From CAZKXU01 sp964556665 (lineage in GTDB: Bacteria > Bdellovibrionota_C > UBA2361 > CAZKXU01), in assembly GCA_964556665.1 (NCBI GenBank), contig CAZKXU010000004.1:1-62197 (forward strand): a DNA stretch of 62,197 nt, in the 5' to 3' direction. The stretch's first letter is position 1. The number at the start of each line of letters is the position of its first letter. The notes under the pieces are model-generated. The model worked only from the letters and a program-made list of their open reading frames with translations, did no database searches and had not been told where the DNA came from. Position numbers and translations under genes: made by a program. Positions 60,017 to 62,197 of this stretch are shown piece by piece.

Positions 60017-62197
60017 GTGAACAAGGGCTACCTGTCATTCCTGCTTGCTCTCGTCACTCTCTTCGTCGCCACGGCTTGCAACCGCGGCGGCGGGGGTGGC
60101 CACAAGCGGGCAGAGCAGAAGTACGACTCGACCGTGGTTTCGTTGAACGCGATCACGATCACGACACCGATCGTGAAGTGGATCAGTGTCGGGTACAACA
60201 ACGGTGATACCGACACAGTTTACGGGTTCAGCGGTCTCGCCTCCACCGAGGAGGTGGGGATGAGATTCGTATTCGAAGACGGCCGGGAATCGTTGGAGTA
60301 CACGCTCCCGGTAGTTAACGGGGGCTGGAACAAGCTCGATGCTCGCTTCCCGGTCGGCATCATGACTGAGGTTCAGGTCTTCAAGACCGATGAGCCGGGC
60401 CTGGTCCTGGATCGGCGATACGTGATCTCCGACAACCGGCTGGCAGGGGACCCGTGGTTCCAGCTCAGCCGGAGCCATGTGGTCGCTGGAGTTGCCACTC
60501 AGATCGTGGCGACCCTGCGCATGCCGCTCGATCCGGATGTTGGTACGGTCGGTATCTCTCTCGAGGAGACGAAGGGTGAGCCGGGCGCGCAAATGAGCGT
60601 CCGCACCACCGACTTCACGAGAGATGCAGGTGATCCAACTGGAGTCACCTACTCTGCACGATTCTTCCTCCTTGAGAGCCCGAATGGAACTTCGGGTGAA
60701 GGAGAGACGGATCCGCAGGTGGTCACATACCGCTTGCGTGTGTTGCTCGACGGGGTGGCGCTCCCGCTACTCCCTCCGGAGTACGTTCGCGTCATCGAGC
60801 CATTCACGAAAGCGTTCGGGAACGACCTCGATCTGCTCATGAGGTCTGCTGTGCAGATCTACGAGAACTCGAACAAGTACGGCGGCTTCGGCCCTCTGCA
60901 TGAGCAGGGGATCTCTGAAGCTGCACAGGAATTGGCCTCGTCAGGCCGCATTGACAAGGTCTACCGCGGCCCAGACGGCAACACCATCTGCTTCCTTGCA
61001 AGCGAGAAGGGAAATCTCGCAAAGGGAGCTCTCTTGCTCTATCCGCGTGCTTCAAAGGGCGGAGGAGCACCTCCAACAAATCTCCTTTCTCCATTCGAAA
61101 ATCCCGGTCTCGGGATCGATACGGAGAAAGTCCGGGCCGAGTTGGACGCTCTTGAAGTTGGATCTTTCTTCAATGAAAACGTCCAGATCTTGACTGGCGA
61201 GGAGGTCACGTTCGGAAGCGTCGGGAACGATGCTCCTTTCGTGTACATCTCTACGCACGGGGAGGTGCTCTCGTTTGGAGACGCGTACGAAACCTCCGTT
61301 GTCGAGACGGGGGAACGCGTCTCCTATGACTACTTCCCATACAACGGGGAGCTCCAGACCGGAGAGGCGATCCTGCTATGCCGGGCCTGGGACCATGAGA
61401 ACTCGGGACCGGTTGTCCGCTACGGCTTCACGGAGAGGTACGCCGTGCGGCAGAACTATTCCGACTCGATCGTATTCGTGGCGAGTTGCCGTTCCGTGGC
61501 AAACGCCAAGCTCCCGCTGGCCTTCTGGCAGGCGGGCGCACGGGCGGTGATCGGATACTTGGACTACGTCGACATCGCGGATGCCAACGTGTACGAGGAG
61601 ACAGTGGTCTCCCAATTGGCGTTCGGATTAAGCGTCGAACAGGCAACTGCTGGCCTTCCCCTCCGCTATCATGGAGACAGGAATGCCACGCTGCCTCTCG
61701 GCGTTGTCGGAGGCGGATTTGAAAGCGCCTCTGAGCGGGGGCGCTGGGGGACGGGCACAGACCTGTCAACTAGCGTGTTCGTCACAAGTGCATTCGGAGG
61801 AGCTCTTCTTCCGGATGGGCCGGGCAACACCTATTTCGCCCTGCTCACTGCGTTGAACGGCGTCCCGCCGATCACTGAGGGTCAGCTCTCCCAAGAGCCC
61901 ATCCAGATCACGGCGGGAGCTAAGCTCGAGTGTCGGGTGGACTTCATCGTCAAGCACCCGAATCCGGATCCGAACGCGCTACTTGAGATCTGGTTCGATG
62001 CCAACAACGGCAACACCTACCTGCTCTACGTGCGGGCGGTGTATCAGATCTCAGGATTCAAGTTCCTCACGAGCGGATTCGATCACACCGGGTGGCAGAC
62101 GCTCGGCCCGTACGACATCGAAATCGGCACACCGCTCCTCGGTCTAACGGGCAAGATCAGGTTCAGGGTCACCTCACCTGACCTTCACGCCGCTGTG
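60017..62197 (+). CDS. Partial GC-rich gene: lipoprotein with caspase/CHAT-like domain
   Basis: An open frame of 727 codons with no stop before the window end, so the gene is incomplete. The GTG start has an AAGGAA box six bases upstream and gives a signal peptide MNKGYLSFLLALVTLFVATAC with a lipobox-like ATAC; an upstream ATG (59984) lies inside a hairpin. After a beta-rich N-terminal part (about 30-270), residues about 405-520 show the clan CD pattern: H414 in VYISTHGE and C491 in FVASCRSV, followed by FWQAGARAVIGYLDYVD, like the LsAC...FLxAGARxVvasLW of CHAT/caspase-like proteases. A further beta-rich region follows. Codon use is markedly GC-rich (ctc, gtc, ggc), unlike all other genes here, suggesting transfer or a mis-joined contig. 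Protease activity is inferred. Confidence 0.75.
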   Translation, partial: MNKGYLSFLLALVTLFVATACNRGGGGGHKRAEQKYDSTVVSLNAITITTPIVKWISVGYNNGDTDTVYGFSGLASTEEVGMRFVFEDGRESLEYTLPVVNGGWNKLDARFPVGIMTEVQVFKTDEPGLVLDRRYVISDNRLAGDPWFQLSRSHVVAGVATQIVATLRMPLDPDVGTVGISLEETKGEPGAQMSVRTTDFTRDAGDPTGVTYSARFFLLESPNGTSGEGETDPQVVTYRLRVLLDGVALPLLPPEYVRVIEPFTKAFGNDLDLLMRSAVQIYENSNKYGGFGPLHEQGISEAAQELASSGRIDKVYRGPDGNTICFLASEKGNLAKGALLLYPRASKGGGAPPTNLLSPFENPGLGIDTEKVRAELDALEVGSFFNENVQILTGEEVTFGSVGNDAPFVYISTHGEVLSFGDAYETSVVETGERVSYDYFPYNGELQTGEAILLCRAWDHENSGPVVRYGFTERYAVRQNYSDSIVFVASCRSVANAKLPLAFWQAGARAVIGYLDYVDIADANVYEETVVSQLAFGLSVEQATAGLPLRYHGDRNATLPLGVVGGGFESASERGRWGTGTDLSTSVFVTSAFGGALLPDGPGNTYFALLTALNGVPPITEGQLSQEPIQITAGAKLECRVDFIVKHPNPDPNALLEIWFDANNGNTYLLYVRAVYQISGFKFLTSGFDHTGWQTLGPYDIEIGTPLLGLTGKIRFRVTSPDLHAAV

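Noticed and set aside
60035..61769. Several minus-strand frames in the GC-rich end
   Set aside because: High GC removes stop codons; the plus-strand frame is continuous to the end, has a signal peptide and a clan CD pattern.
1..62197. CRISPR array or tRNA/rRNA genes
   Set aside because: No regularly spaced short direct repeats with unique spacers were seen. The palindromic repeats are dispersed. No cloverleaf or rRNA sequence was recognised by eye.

Overview
The window looks like chromosome of a free-living Gram-negative bacterium. It carries lpxD (lipid A), motA/motB (flagellar stator), type IV pilin-like minor pilins, a Bat operon, LemA/HtpX, ClpB with a CbpA-type partner, sbcDC, and housekeeping genes (ileS, rsmA, tsaD, nadA, folE). 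An aerobic fatty-acid and propionyl-type acyl-CoA metabolism is suggested by acs, a crotonase, an acyl-CoA dehydrogenase, a FadJ-like fusion and a split B12-dependent mutase. The mixture resembles lineages formerly grouped as Deltaproteobacteria (Bdellovibrionota, Myxococcota and SAR324-like groups), but sequence reading alone does not fix the phylum. Base composition is moderately AT-leaning across almost the whole window and turns abruptly GC-rich from about 60.0 kb to the end.

Layout. 1-7.6 kb: signalling proteins (hybrid kinase, lone receiver), the sbcD-sbcC repair pair and a secreted collagen-like protein. 7.6-16.7 kb: a giant internally duplicated membrane protein, a HIT protein, and an acyl-CoA block (enoyl-CoA hydratase, acyl-CoA dehydrogenase, large and B12-binding mutase subunits). 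16.9-24.4 kb: a minor-pilin operon on the minus strand, TrmO, a small DUF4911-like gene, a substrate-binding/VWA lipoprotein and LpxD with a possible small RNA or attenuator in front of it. 24.8-33.7 kb: a secreted calcium-repeat protein, cbpA-clpB, a RAYT-type Y1 transposase with a 125-bp duplication, and acs. 33.8-36.8 kb: a densely structured intergenic element, then a minus-strand pterin operon (animal-type PTPS, GTP cyclohydrolase I, SDR) and nadA. 36.9-47.2 kb: batD-batB/C-batA-DUF4381, isoaspartyl peptidase, lemA-htpX, motA-motB. 47.4-59.7 kb: two unknown proteins, ileS overlapping a FadJ-like gene, a hotdog thioesterase, two small unknown genes, rsmA, tsaD and a dihaem cytochrome c. 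60.0 kb-end: an unfinished GC-rich gene for a lipoprotein with a caspase/CHAT-like His...Cys arrangement.

Across the window run at least nine intergenic copies of one palindromic repeat: two GC-rich hairpins around a variable spacer, with complementary outer ends. A RAYT-family transposase, the class known to act on such repeats in other bacteria, sits at 30.5-31.5 kb. Many genes lack a visible Shine-Dalgarno sequence and have -10-like AT boxes very close to the start, so leaderless transcription may be common.

The best candidates for undescribed biology are the terminal caspase-like lipoprotein in foreign-looking DNA, the RAYT and its probable repeat family, the five-hairpin element at 33.8-34.0 kb, the candidate RNA upstream of lpxD, the animal-type pterin operon, and two large proteins of unknown function with internal repeats.
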